This document shows, piece by piece, positions 44,879 to 55,059 of a stretch of 64,000 bases of DNA. This stretch comes from Marinobacter sp. AC-23 (GTDB taxonomy: Bacteria > Pseudomonadota > Gammaproteobacteria > Pseudomonadales > Oleiphilaceae). The stretch's first letter is position 1; the number at the start of each line of letters is the position of its first letter. The stretch is from the NCBI RefSeq assembly GCF_001858325.1, contig NZ_MBPP01000001.1, positions 412,610-476,609 of the forward strand. The letters run 5' to 3'. Below the pieces are notes generated by a model, which was given only the letters and a program-made list of their open reading frames with translations, was not told where the DNA came from and did not search any database. The translations under genes were made by a program, and so were the position numbers.

Positions 44879-47800
44879 TCAAGCCTCCACCAGCGCAACC
44901 GCCTCTTCCACATCCACGGTTACCAAGCGCGAACACCCAGGCTCATGCATGGTTACGCCCATCAATTGGTCAGCCATTTCCATGGCAATTTTGTTGTGGG
45001 TTATGTAGATAAACTGAACCTGGCTCGACATTTCTTTGACCAGATTGGCATAACGGCCAACGTTGGCATCATCCAAGGGCGCGTCAACTTCATCCAGCAT
45101 ACAGAAGGGCGCTGGATTGAGCTGGAAAATTGAAAACACCAAGGCGATGGCTGTTAACGCCTTTTCACCCCCTGAAAGCAGGTGAATTGTACTATTTTTC
45201 TTACCCGGGGGGCGCGCATGATGGTTACCCCTGTCTCCAGGAGGTCTTCACCAGTGAGTTCAAGAGAAGCGTTGCCGCCCCCGAACACTTTCGGGAACAG
45301 AGCTTGAAGGCCGCCGTTTACCTGATCAAAGGTTTCCTTGAAGCGCTGGCGAGTTTCCCGGTCAATTTTACGAATGGCGGTATCCAGAATTTCCAGCGCT
45401 TCAACCAAGTCTTCGTGCTGGCTATCAAGATAGGTTTTGCGCTCGCTCTGAACCTGGTATTCGTCAATGGCCGCCAGATTGATAGCGCCTAAACGCTGAA
45501 TACGATTACCGATTCTTTCAAGCTCTGCAGCCCACTCATCCTGACTTGCATCATCAGGTAGCCGCGACAATATGTCCTGCAGCTTCACATCCAACTCTTC
45601 AAGCTGCTCAATATAATTACCCGAGCGGATCTCGAGTGCCTGGGACTCCATCTTCAATTTTTCCAGCTTTGAGCGCACATCCTGAATTCGGTGATCAGTA
45701 CCGCTCCTGCCCTGCTCTTTCTCTCTCACTTCGCGGTCAATTTCTTCCAGCGCATCCCGGGCCAAGCCAAGCTTTTCTTCTTCAGAAAGCCTGCGATCCA
45801 ACAACCCTTCCAGCTGCATCTGCAAATCTTCCATGGGCTCTTCCGCGCTTTCTCGGGACTCCCTGAGAATTTCCAGGCGTTCCTCAAGCCGCTCTTTTTG
45901 CATTTGCATTCGATCTATGGTCTGGCTCAAACCATCTCGCTGACTGCTGAGCGACTGTAACTGTAATTGCAACTGATGGGCGTGATCCCGGTCGTGGCGT
46001 GCTTCCTGGCGCAGGCCATCCAGATTTTCCCGAAGCAAGTCACGCTGCTCAAGCAGGCGTTCTTTTTCATCGTCGCTATCTTCCGTTAAGGCGAGCGATT
46101 GTTGCCACTCTTCACGGGCAACACCCAGGTTTTCCTGTTGCTCTTCCAGGTTCAGAGCAACCTCTGCCGCATCCTCACGAATACGCGCAAGGCGTGCATC
46201 GATTTGCTCGGCTCGGGCGCGGAGGCCACTGACTTTAGAGACCACCAGGCTAAGCTCACGATCGGTTTCACTCAAGCGGGCCTGGGCATCATCTCGGCAG
46301 ATTCTGCCTTTCAGTAAGCTCGTGCAACGCCTCGTAACGGGCATTCACCTCTTCCAGTGACTGCTCCGCTTGCGCTAACTGCGCTGTTAGCTCATCAACT
46401 TTTTTCTGCCGCTCTATAACACCGATCTGGCTGGCGTCAGAGTCTGGCATCAGCACCCAGTCACGAGCCACCCACACACCCGCACGGGTTATAATGCTTC
46501 GGCCTTCTGCAAGCTCATTCCTTTGCGATATAGCATCTGAGAGGGTTTCCGCCGTATCAATACCCGTAAGCATGGCGTTTACAGAGGGCATTCCATGGAC
46601 TTTTTCTGCCAGGCCCTGAGCAGGCGAGCCACTGCCTGAACCAGACTGAATAACGGCAAGGCCCTTGGGTGCACTCTGCAAGGCCTGGGACAACGTATTG
46701 ATATCGGGCAGCAGCAGCCCCTGACTGAACCGCCCGATGATTTGTTCCAGAGCAAATTCCCAGCCATCGTCGATTCGAAGCTTGCCTGCAACCCTTGGGA
46801 AATGGCCCAGCCCATACTCCTCTAGCCATGCCTGCAAGCTGTCGTTCTGCCCGCCCATTTGCTCGTCCAACAGCGATTGCTGGGATTCCAGAGCGGCCTG
46901 CAAGCTATGGGCGCGCTGTCGAACCTCCATCAAACTCTGTTCAGTGTCACGCTGATTATGGCGGGCATCGTGTAGTCCGTCCTGTACCGCCTCAATCCGC
47001 TCTGCCGCTTCTTCTCGTTGCAACTCCAGCGCTTCCTGCTGCTCGAGAAATTCCTCAAGCTCCACACGGTCAATCTGTGCATCAAGCTGTGCTTGCTCAT
47101 CGTGCAGCTTGCGCTGGCGCGCCAGCAACTGCTCTATCGCATCATCCAGGGAGCGGATTCGGGATTGCGCAAGCTCTGCCTCGCGGCGAGCGTCGGCTGA
47201 GCGCGAGCCGAACTCTTCCCAGCGCTGCTGCCAATCACTCATTGCCTCTTCTGCTTGCTGGAGCTTCTCTGCAGATTCTTCAGAACGGGTGGCCAGAGCC
47301 TCCTGTTCAGGCTCAATCATCCCCAATTCTTCACGAATAGCGGCCAGTTTGTCTTCATCTTGGCTCAGCTCCCGGGCAAGCTCACGCTGATTGGCCATGG
47401 CCTGATCCAGCTCCGCCGCGGTCTGCCGGCTGCGCTCTCGCTGATGCTCAAGACTTTGCTCAATGCGGGCAATATCCGCACCCGCCTCATAATAACGGGC
47501 CTGGGCACGGTTGAAGTGCTCTGTGCGCTCGTGGTGGCTGTCTCGTAGAGACTCGAGGGAGGTTTCCAGGCTGATCCGATCGGTAAGCTGTTTTTCAAGC
47601 TCAAGCTCTGTGTCGCGAATTTTACCGCGCCATGTTTGCAGATCGTTATCCAAAGACCGCCAGCGTAGAACCGTGAGTTCTGCTTTTTTTTGGCGCTCAT
47701 CGTGTTTGTGGGATTTGTATTTCTCCGCGGCAGCTGCCTGACGCTCAAGGTGCTGCAATTGACGCCCCAATTCTTCCCGAAGATCCGTGAGACGCTCAAG

Positions 47801-48370
47801 GTTTTCCTGGGTGCGGCGCATCCGGTTTTCAGTTTCCCGACGGCGCTCCTTGTATTTCGATATGCCGGCCGCTTCTTCAATGTAGATTCGCAATTCTTCG
47901 GGCTTGGCCTCAATCAACCGTGAAATCATGCCCTGTTCAATAATGGCGTAGCTTCGCGGGCCCAGGCCCGTGCCCAAAAACAGGTCAGTAATGTCCCGGC
48001 GGCGGCACTTGGAGCCATTAAGAAAGTATTCTGACTGACCTTCCCGGGAAACCCGGCGACGCACGGAGATTTCGTTAAAGCGGACAAACTCGCCCGGAGC
48101 AGACCCATCGCTGTTATCAAACAAAAGCTCGATAGAGGCCTGGCCAACCGGCTTGCGGGCACTGGAGCCGTTGAAGATAACATCGGTCATGGATTCGCCG
48201 CGCAAATACTTGGCGGAGCTCTCTCCCATCACCCAGCGGACAGCATCAATTATATTGGACTTACCACAACCATTAGGACCAACCACTGCCGTCATATTGG
48301 TGGGAAATGGAACCGTTGTTGGGTCGACGAATGACTTGAACCCGGCAAGCTTGATGGATTTCAGGCGCAT
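44879..48370 (-). CDS. smc: Chromosome segregation protein SMC (frame broken near 46300 and 45217)
   Basis: About 1163 aa, the normal SMC length. N-terminal ATPase head with Walker [10 protein letters not shown] and [13 protein letters not shown], first coiled coil, hinge (about 510-640, containing LADKVHG-like and FVTRAGVWV-type strands), second coil, and C-terminal head with [20 protein letters not shown] and Walker [17 protein letters not shown]. The frame shifts at about 46295-46310 (one extra base, or two missing) and shifts back at about 45217, where ATGCGCG stands for expected ATG GCG CG. SMC condenses and segregates chromosomes with ScpA and ScpB, encoded at 51.4-52.8 kb. The start is 1 bp from the GntR gene stop. 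Confidence 0.95.
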
Positions 48371-48371
48371 G

Positions 48372-49055
48372 TCACGCGCTCTCCTCCTCCCTGAGAATAC
48401 TCAATATCTGCTGGCGCTGATATTCACCGAATGCCCGTATTGCAGATTGCAAATGATCGGCATCACCGCTAAGCGCAGCCTCACCAAGACGCTGAAAGAA
48501 TATGGCAGTCTGCCCAATGCCTTCCCGGAAATTCTCAAGAGCCGCAAAATAAGTGCGACTGATCGCCGGTCTGAAGTTTTCCAGGGTTTCTTCAAGAAAC
48601 GGATTATCTACTAAATCGTAGGCGTACTGCATAACTCCAAAGCCCGCATCAATGACTTTTTCGGCAGCATCGGGTTCGGTAGAGCTCACCGCTTGAATAA
48701 CAGCCTCAACTTCCCGGACACGCCTCATAACGCCGCCAAGTTCGTCAGCTGCCCAGCGCTCTATCACTTTGCGCCCGAGCATACAGAGCAGATCGATGTA
48801 AATATCATAGAGATTATTGACGCTCGCTTCAGTGAGGCTGGAAACCACCGCGCCCCGGCGCGGAAAAATCTCGACCAAGTGCCGGCGCTCCAAAACCAGC
48901 AGGGCTTCACGTACAGAACCCCTGCTGACATTCAGATCGCCGGAAACTTTAAGCTCCTGAATTCGGCTTCCGGGCTTCAGATCTCGCGTAACAATACGCT
49001 GACCCAAATGCTGGGCGATCTGTTCGGCGAGACTTTCTGGGGCCTGAAACGTCAT
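48372..49055 (-). CDS. GntR family transcriptional regulator (FadR/FCD type)
   Basis: 227 aa: N-terminal winged helix with the GntR pattern (GQRIVTRDLKPGSRIQELKVSGDLNVSRGSVREALLVLERRHLVEIFPRRGAVV) and an alpha-helical FCD ligand domain. Effector not known; FadR-type members respond to acyl-CoA or organic acids. Only 1 bp separates its stop from the smc start, so the two are probably in one transcript. Upstream is a 308-bp divergent gap to the GGDEF gene. Confidence 0.92.
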   Translation of the reverse strand: MTFQAPESLAEQIAQHLGQRIVTRDLKPGSRIQELKVSGDLNVSRGSVREALLVLERRHLVEIFPRRGAVVSSLTEASVNNLYDIYIDLLCMLGRKVIERWAADELGGVMRRVREVEAVIQAVSSTEPDAAEKVIDAGFGVMQYAYDLVDNPFLEETLENFRPAISRTYFAALENFREGIGQTAIFFQRLGEAALSGDADHLQSAIRAFGEYQRQQILSILREEESA

Positions 49056-49363
49056 ACGAACTATTGCTCACTTCTGAAAACGGCGCGAATATAAGCCGCT
49101 GAGTTTACCACAGGGACTCTTTATCCCCACCCCCCCTGGAAAGGCATTTTGTGCCAGCACGCGCAGCCACCGGAAGAACCTTGCCGTTTTTTTGACGCCC
49201 TAGTACAGACGGGGCTACAGCCCCATCAAACTGCTTTAGATATCACGCTTACCCCACTGTTATTTATATATAAAAAATACTTCGGCACGATCAGTGCTAT
49301 TCACTACTGATAAGTACTGAATAGCCTAAAGCTTTGATGACTTCTGCCGGAGAGTAAGCCGTA
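49056..49363. other. Intergenic region with divergent promoters (gntR-smc and GGDEF gene)
   Basis: The 308-bp gap holds no convincing gene. It contains a small hairpin GGGGCTACAGCCCC (49212-49225) and an AT-rich stretch TATTTATATATAAAAAATAC (about 49261-49280), which could hold -10 elements in either direction. I could not assign a specific promoter with confidence. Confidence 0.5.
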
Positions 49364-50290
49364 GTGAAAAACATTCCATCGATACAACGAAGCATTACTC
49401 AGGCAAAAGACCTGGCAGCGTTACGGCAGGCCTATCAGGGATGGTCAAACACGCCAGATCCTCTTACAAGACTCACACGCCGCCTTTCCACTAGCCTTTC
49501 CCTGGAAACCCAGCTTGGCATTCTGGCAGAAGAGATAGGCACCACTATTCCATTTGATGCCCTGAGCTATCGCCACCAGGTCGCAAACCGGGACTTCGTA
49601 TACGCAACCGGAATGGGCGGACCACACCGCTGTGAATACAGACTTAACCTTGAAGGGGTATGCTACGGCACCCTCACTCTAAATCGTCGGCAGAAGTTTT
49701 CAGACGAGGAACTACAGGGCATCGAAATATTCATCAGCGCAGCGATTTGCCCTCTACGCAACGCCTGCCAGTTTATGACAATTGAGCAGGCAGCGCTGAC
49801 CGACGCGTTAACTTCCATTCCTAACAAGCGAGCGTTAGATGAGCATCTTCAGCGCGCCAGCCTGCTTTCTGATCGCCACCGAGAAGAGTATTCGCTGATT
49901 CTCTGCGACCTGGATCATTTTAAAACTGTAAACGACCAGCATGGGCACGTGGTGGGTGATCATCTGCTGCGGCTAACCGCAAAAGCTATTGAAAATGCAA
50001 TCAGAAACTCAGATAGCGTTTATCGGTTTGGGGGTGAAGAGTTTGCGATTTTGCTTCCCCATACAGGTGAGCAGGAAGCACAAGATGTAGCGGATCGAGT
50101 ACGCAATGCGATTGCGGCCCTGAGGGTGGATTGCGGCGGCACAGATCTTTCGGTAACCACCAGCTGCGGTGTCGCCCGACACCTGGCAGAAGAAGGCGCA
50201 AATCAGTGGATAGCCCGCGCCGACGAGGCTCTGTACAGAGCAAAAGGCCAAGGCAGAAACTGCACCAAGGTGTTTGCAAGCATTGGCTGA
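49364..50290 (+). CDS. Diguanylate cyclase (GGDEF domain) with GAF-like sensor region
   Basis: 308 aa starting at GTG 49364. Residues about 45-130 resemble a small GAF-like domain; the GGDEF domain follows (LTDALTSIPNKRALDEHL, LCDLDHFKTVNDQHGHVVGDHLL, active loop GGEEF near residue 223). An allosteric I-site RNSD stands exactly five residues before the active loop, so product inhibition by c-di-GMP is expected. No transmembrane segment, so it is cytoplasmic. Convergent with rluB. Confidence 0.92.
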   Translation: MKNIPSIQRSITQAKDLAALRQAYQGWSNTPDPLTRLTRRLSTSLSLETQLGILAEEIGTTIPFDALSYRHQVANRDFVYATGMGGPHRCEYRLNLEGVCYGTLTLNRRQKFSDEELQGIEIFISAAICPLRNACQFMTIEQAALTDALTSIPNKRALDEHLQRASLLSDRHREEYSLILCDLDHFKTVNDQHGHVVGDHLLRLTAKAIENAIRNSDSVYRFGGEEFAILLPHTGEQEAQDVADRVRNAIAALRVDCGGTDLSVTTSCGVARHLAEEGANQWIARADEALYRAKGQGRNCTKVFASIG

Positions 50291-50338
50291 ACAGCCTGCG
50301 CAAGCACCACACCCAGGCCATCCATTGAACTTTATCAA

Positions 50339-51364
50339 TTATTTGTCAGAATGAGCCTTGCGAGGCCTGCCTGCCCCTTTCTGAGGCTTGCCGGCACCGC
50401 CGCGGGATTTATCAGAACCACCGCTGCGCGTGGGCTTGGTATCGCTTACGTCCCAACGACGGGTCCCTGCTTTTCTGGCGCCACTGCCCGGGCTTTTCCT
50501 TCTTTGCCGCTCATGTGCGGCTTTTTCATCCGGAGTTTTCTGGGGTATATCAACGGAGGTGAGCCCCACAGTACTGCTAAGGGTGTCCACCGCCTTTTGG
50601 TCTAGCTCTTCCCATTTGCCCAGCGTCAACCTGCTAGGCAGGAAAATAGGCCCGTAACGTACTCGCTTCAAACGGCTTACGCGCACCCCTTGGGATTCCC
50701 ACAAGCGCCGAACCTCACGGTTACGGCCTTCCAGAAGCGTTACGTGGAACCAGCGGTTTATTCCACTGCCACCAGCTGGACTGATATCACTGAATTTCGC
50801 CATGCCGTCCTCAAGCAACACACCTGCCCTCAAACGTTCGATCATTGCATCATCAACCTCACCAAACACCCTTACAGCGTATTCGCGGTCAATTTGGCTG
50901 GAAGGATGCATCAGGCGGTTAGCCAACTCACCATCTGTAGTGAAAAGCACAAGCCCAGTGGTATTGATATCCAGACGACCAATGGATATCCAGCGGGTAT
51001 CCCTGAGCCGTGGCAGGCGGTCGAAAACCGTTGGCCGACCCTCAGGATCTTTACGAGTGGTTAACTCGCCTTCGGGCTTGTTATAGATCAAAACCCGGCG
51101 CACCGTAACAGCAGCCGCAGTAACGTCCAGGCGTTTTCCATCCAACTCGAAACGATCGCTCACCGTTGCCTTCTGGCCAGGCTCTGCGGCCTCACCATTT
51201 ACCATGAGGTGCCCTGATTCCATCCAGCCTTCAATTTCTCTGCGCGAGCCGATACCGGCACGAGCGAGGAGTTTCTGGATCCGTTCCGGACCTTCGTTAG
51301 TAACCGAATCGGCAGCCGGTTTGGCGGTCGGTTTTGCCTTTTTCCCGGGGCGTTCTGACGCCAT
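50339..51364 (-). CDS. rluB: 23S rRNA pseudouridine(2605) synthase RluB
   Basis: 341 aa: S4 RNA-binding domain (ERIQKLLARAGIGSRREIEGWM, about 28-75), the pseudouridine synthase domain with the catalytic Asp motif GRLDINTTGLVLFTTDG, and a long basic Gly/Lys/Arg-rich tail after about residue 280, common in RluB. It modifies U2605 of 23S rRNA. It follows scpB in the conserved scpA-scpB-rluB order with a 39-bp gap. Confidence 0.94.
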   Translation of the reverse strand: MASERPGKKAKPTAKPAADSVTNEGPERIQKLLARAGIGSRREIEGWMESGHLMVNGEAAEPGQKATVSDRFELDGKRLDVTAAAVTVRRVLIYNKPEGELTTRKDPEGRPTVFDRLPRLRDTRWISIGRLDINTTGLVLFTTDGELANRLMHPSSQIDREYAVRVFGEVDDAMIERLRAGVLLEDGMAKFSDISPAGGSGINRWFHVTLLEGRNREVRRLWESQGVRVSRLKRVRYGPIFLPSRLTLGKWEELDQKAVDTLSSTVGLTSVDIPQKTPDEKAAHERQRRKSPGSGARKAGTRRWDVSDTKPTRSGGSDKSRGGAGKPQKGAGRPRKAHSDK

Positions 51365-51403
51365 GAAAATAATCCTTAGTCGCTGACTGATGCCCGTATG
51401 GTA

Positions 51404-52045
51404 TCAGTGAATTGTCTGGTCCGGCGGGCTATCGCCCGCGGGTTCTGCCGGTGCTGAATCAAACTTGATCTCGGCTTGAATACTCTTTTCGATCTCCCGC
51501 CCTATTTCTTCCAGATCCCGAATCTCAGATAGCGGTGGTAATTGATCAAGGCCGGTAAGATTGAAATAGTCAAGAAATTGCCGGGTCGTGGCATACATGG
51601 CTGGCCGACCGGGAACGTCCCTGTGCCCCACAACACGAACCCACTCTCGCTCAAGTAATGTGCGAATGATATTGCTGCTTACCGTTACACCACGAACGTC
51701 TTCGATCTCGCCGCGAGTGATGGGTTGGCGGTAGGCAATTAACGCGAGGGTTTCCAGTAGTGCCCGGGAATACCGCTGAGGTTTTTCCTCAAAAAGACGG
51801 CTGACCCAAGGCGCAAACTCCTCTCTAACCTGAAGGCGGTAGCCACTTGCCACTTTACGCAGCTCGAAACCTCGCCCCTCACACGCTTGACCAAGAAGCA
51901 TCATGACGTGCTCCATAATTTGCCGGGCGGGGCGATCATCTTCGGTAAACAGTTCACGCAATTGATCAAGGGATAGAGGCCTGCCCGCCGCAAGCAATGC
52001 TGCTTCGGCAATAGCCTGAATTCTCGAAAGGTGCTCTTCATTCAT
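51404..52045 (-). CDS. scpB: SMC-Scp complex subunit ScpB
   Basis: 213 aa with the two winged-helix domains of ScpB: RIQAIAEAALLAAGRPLSLDQLRELF at the N terminus and ALLETLALIAYRQPITRGEIEDVRGVTVSSNIIRTLLEREWV in the middle, then GRPAMYATTRQFLDYFNL. It binds ScpA to bridge the SMC heads. It lies between scpA and rluB; ATG at 52045. Confidence 0.95.
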   Translation of the reverse strand: MNEEHLSRIQAIAEAALLAAGRPLSLDQLRELFTEDDRPARQIMEHVMMLLGQACEGRGFELRKVASGYRLQVREEFAPWVSRLFEEKPQRYSRALLETLALIAYRQPITRGEIEDVRGVTVSSNIIRTLLEREWVRVVGHRDVPGRPAMYATTRQFLDYFNLTGLDQLPPLSEIRDLEEIGREIEKSIQAEIKFDSAPAEPAGDSPPDQTIH

Positions 52046-52077
52046 GATAATTCAACGTTTTCCATGTGCGGAGTATT

Positions 52078-52845
52078 CTACCGGGCAGCCCGCGCGCGCA
52101 CGTGAATCGAGCCCATAACGTCTGTTTGCACTAATTCTATCAGCTGCTCTTTCACCAGTTCCAACGTTGCTATAAAGGTAACCACTACCCCAAGCCGCCC
52201 CTCTTCTAAGGTAAACAGGCTCTGAAAGGCAACAAACTGATCGTCCTGCAACGCCGCCAGGATGGCTGACATCCGTTCCCGGGTGGACAGCCTTTCCTTT
52301 TCCACATGATGACTGGTAAAAAGATCCGCACGCTTCAGCACGCCCTGGAGCGCAAGCAGCATGTCCCGCATATCAACATCCGGATGGGGTTGATTTGAAG
52401 CTAACTGTGGCAAAGCAGCAGATACAGGCAAAGTGTCTCGCTCCATGCGCGGCAGTGCATCAACATCCTCTGCAGCCTGCTTGAACCGTTCGTACTGTTG
52501 TAGCCGGCGAATCAATTCTGCTCTTGGATCCACCTCTTCGTCTTCATCGTACTCCTGCCTCGGCAAAAGCATGCGAGATTTGATCTCTGCCAGCGTGGCG
52601 GCCATCACCAAGTATTCTGCAGCCAAATCGAAGCGCATGGCCTCAACGGCTCCAATATACTCCATGTATTGCCGGGTTATATCACTTACGTCTATATCCA
52701 GAATGTCCATATTCTGGCGCCGGATCAGGTAAAGCAAAAGATCAAGAGGCCCTTCAAAAGCCTCAAGAAACACAGCAAGGGCATCCGGTGGAATATACAA
52801 GTCGCTGGGAAGATCTGTCAGCGGCTTTCCGGATACCCGTGCCAA
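52078..52845 (-). CDS. scpA: Segregation and condensation protein ScpA
   Basis: 255 aa kleisin: FEGPLDLLLYLIRRQNMDILDIDVSDITRQYM near the N terminus (binds the SMC neck), a central region, and a C-terminal winged helix (VVTFIATLELVKEQLIELVQ). It joins SMC and ScpB. The frame begins at TTG 52845, 10 bp after the trpS stop; no ATG precedes the conserved region, so the exact start is uncertain. Confidence 0.94.
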   Translation of the reverse strand: MARVSGKPLTDLPSDLYIPPDALAVFLEAFEGPLDLLLYLIRRQNMDILDIDVSDITRQYMEYIGAVEAMRFDLAAEYLVMAATLAEIKSRMLLPRQEYDEDEEVDPRAELIRRLQQYERFKQAAEDVDALPRMERDTLPVSAALPQLASNQPHPDVDMRDMLLALQGVLKRADLFTSHHVEKERLSTRERMSAILAALQDDQFVAFQSLFTLEEGRLGVVVTFIATLELVKEQLIELVQTDVMGSIHVRARAAR

Positions 52846-52855
52846 TGGCTCTGGC

Positions 52856-54070
52856 TTAGCGATAGCTCAGACCCATGGCTGCGCGGACTTCCTCAAGCGT
52901 ATCCCTGGCTGCGTCCCGGGCATGTTCGCGCCCTTCCTGTAAAATCGACTGTACAAGATCCGGGTTACCTTCGTACTCAAGAGCTCGTTCACGCAGTGGC
53001 CGCTGCTCTTCCACGATGGACTCAATCAGCGGCGCCTTGCATTCAAGACAGCCAATACCAGCGCTGCGACAGCCAGTCTGAACCCACTCTTTGGTTGTCT
53101 TATCGGAATACACTTTATGCAGCCCCCATACCGGGCACTTCTCAGGCTCCCCCGGGTCGGTACGCCGCACTCGCTGGGGATCGGTCTGCATGGTCCGGAC
53201 TTTCTGGGCCACACTATCTGGTTCTTCCCTCAGGCCAATGTAGTTGTTGTAGGACTTGGACATTTTTTGCCCGTCCAATCCCGGCATTTTGGATTCCGGT
53301 GTAAGCAGTGGCTGGGGTTCTGCCAGAATCACCTTGCCGCCACCCTCGATGTAGCCATAAAGGCGTTCACGATCACCAAGGGAAATGTTCTGTTGCTCCA
53401 TGAGCAAGGCGCGAGCGGTTTCCAGCGCCTCCATGTCACCCTCTTCCTGGTAGCGCTTCTTGAGAGTGCGATAAAGCTTGGCGTTTTTCTTGCCCATCTT
53501 AACGATGGCAGACTCAGCCTGTTCTTCAAACCCGGGTTCGCGCCCGTAAATATGGTTGAAACGGCGGGCAATCTCACGGGTGATCTCAACGTGTGACACT
53601 TGGTCGGCACCCACAGGCACTTTGCCTGCGCGGTACATCAGTATGTCGGCGGTTTGCAACAGCGGATAGCCGAGGAAACCGTAGGTGGCCAGGTCTTTTT
53701 CCCGCAGTTTTTCCTGCTGGTCCTTGTAGGTGGGAATGCGCTCTAACCAACCCAGTGGCGTGATCATCGACAACAGTAGGTGCAGTTCTGCATGCTCCGG
53801 CACCTGAGACTGAATAAACATGGTGGAGGAGCCGGGATTAACCCCTGCAGCAAGCCAGTCGATTACCATATCCCAGACACTTTGTTCTATGCCGGAAGGG
53901 TCATCATATTGCGTTGTCAGGGCATGCCAGTCGGCGATAAAAAAGAAGCACTCAAATTCGTGCTGGAGTTTCACCCAGTTTTTCAGCACACCGTGGTAGT
54001 GGCCAAGGTGAAGCTTGCCGGTCGGACGCATACCGGACAAAACCCGTTGCTGGGAATCTACTGAACTCAA
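52856..54070 (-). CDS. trpS: Tryptophanyl-tRNA synthetase
   Basis: 404 aa class I synthetase: HIGH-type HLGHYHG after SGMRPTGKL, and KMSKS (GLDGQKMSKSYNNYIGL). It is the longer bacterial form seen in pseudomonads, with an insertion of about 60 residues before KMSKS and a C-terminal domain rich in Cys (CPVWGLHKVYSD, CRSAGIGCLECK). Start is TTG 54070 with AAGGAG 8 nt upstream; the frame opens at 54127 but no better signal exists there. First gene of trpS-scpA-scpB-rluB. Confidence 0.94.
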   Translation of the reverse strand: MSSVDSQQRVLSGMRPTGKLHLGHYHGVLKNWVKLQHEFECFFFIADWHALTTQYDDPSGIEQSVWDMVIDWLAAGVNPGSSTMFIQSQVPEHAELHLLLSMITPLGWLERIPTYKDQQEKLREKDLATYGFLGYPLLQTADILMYRAGKVPVGADQVSHVEITREIARRFNHIYGREPGFEEQAESAIVKMGKKNAKLYRTLKKRYQEEGDMEALETARALLMEQQNISLGDRERLYGYIEGGGKVILAEPQPLLTPESKMPGLDGQKMSKSYNNYIGLREEPDSVAQKVRTMQTDPQRVRRTDPGEPEKCPVWGLHKVYSDKTTKEWVQTGCRSAGIGCLECKAPLIESIVEEQRPLRERALEYEGNPDLVQSILQEGREHARDAARDTLEEVRAAMGLSYR

Positions 54071-54078
54071 AGCACAAA

Positions 54079-54084
54079 CTCCTT
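54079..54084 (-). promoter_or_regulatory. Ribosome binding site for the trpS TTG start
   Basis: AAGGAG on the minus strand, 8 nt before TTG 54070. It fixes a rare TTG start for this essential gene and rejects the 19-codon longer frame. Confidence 0.75.
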
Positions 54085-54135
54085 CTTTTGAATGGGATCG
54101 CCCATAGTAGATCAGACGACCCGGCATTATAAATA

Positions 54136-54172
54136 AAAAACCCCCGCTCTGCAGAACAGAACGGGGGTTTTT
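54136..54172. terminator. Intrinsic terminator of the suc operon
   Basis: AAAAACCCCCG (54136-54146) and CGGGGGTTTTT (54162-54172) form an 11-bp stem. On the minus strand, after the sucD stop at 54188, it is followed by TTTATTTATAATG. It ends the sdh-suc transcript and separates it from trpS. Confidence 0.92.
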
Positions 54173-54187
54173 GTGAAAGAAACCAGC

Positions 54188-55059
54188 TTACCAGCCAGTT
54201 ACTTCCTTCAGAGCCTTGCCAATCTCGGCCAGACTGCGCACGGTTTTAACACCGGCGTCGTTCAGAGCCGCAAACTTTTCGTCTGCAGTGCCCTTGCCAC
54301 CGGAGATAATCGCACCGGCGTGGCCCATACGCTTGCCTGGAGGTGCAGTAACACCAGCAATGTAGGAAACCACAGGCTTGGTAACGTTAGCCTTGATAAA
54401 GGCAGCCGCTTCTTCTTCCGCAGTACCGCCAATTTCACCAATCATCACGATGGCTTCAGTTTGCGGGTCGTCCTGCAGCAACTGAAGAATATCGATGAAG
54501 CTGGATCCCGGAATCGGGTCGCCACCAATGCCAACACAGGTAGACTGGCCGTAGCCGAAGTCTGTGGTTTGCTTGACCGCTTCGTAAGTCAGGGTGCCGG
54601 AACGGGATACAATACCGACCTTGCCTGGCTTGTGAATGTGGCCCGGCATGATACCGATCTTGCTCTCGCCCGGGGTGATAACACCTGGGCAGTTAGGACC
54701 AATCATGCGAACGCCTTTACGATCAACGTATTCTTTGGCGTACAGCATGTCGATGGTCGGAATACCTTCGGTGATGCATACGATCAGCTCAAGGCCGGCA
54801 TCTGCTGCTTCAATGATGGCATCTTTACAGAACGGAGCCGGAACATAGATCACGGTAGCCTGAGCGCCGGTCTTTTCTACAGCTTCGCGTACGGTGTTAA
54901 ACACGGGCAGACCCAAGTGCTCAGTGCCGCCTTTACCTGGGCTAACGCCACCAACCATTTTAGTGCCGTACTCGATAGCCTGTTCAGAGTGGAATGTACC
55001 TGTGCGCCGGTAAAGCCCTGGCAGATAACCTTGGTGTCTTTATTAATCAGGATGCTCAT
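54188..55059 (-). CDS. sucD: Succinyl-CoA synthetase alpha subunit (frame broken near 55000)
   Basis: 290 aa when one base is restored at about 54999-55000: the N terminus reads [20 protein letters not shown], then [19 protein letters not shown] as in other SucD proteins. The active-site His loop (GHAGAI) and [13 protein letters not shown] are present. The printed CAGGTACA should be CAG GGT ACA (GGG reduced to GG). SucCD converts succinyl-CoA to succinate with ATP or GTP formation. Its ATG overlaps the sucC stop by 1 bp. The break in a central TCA gene is probably a sequencing error. Confidence 0.94.
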
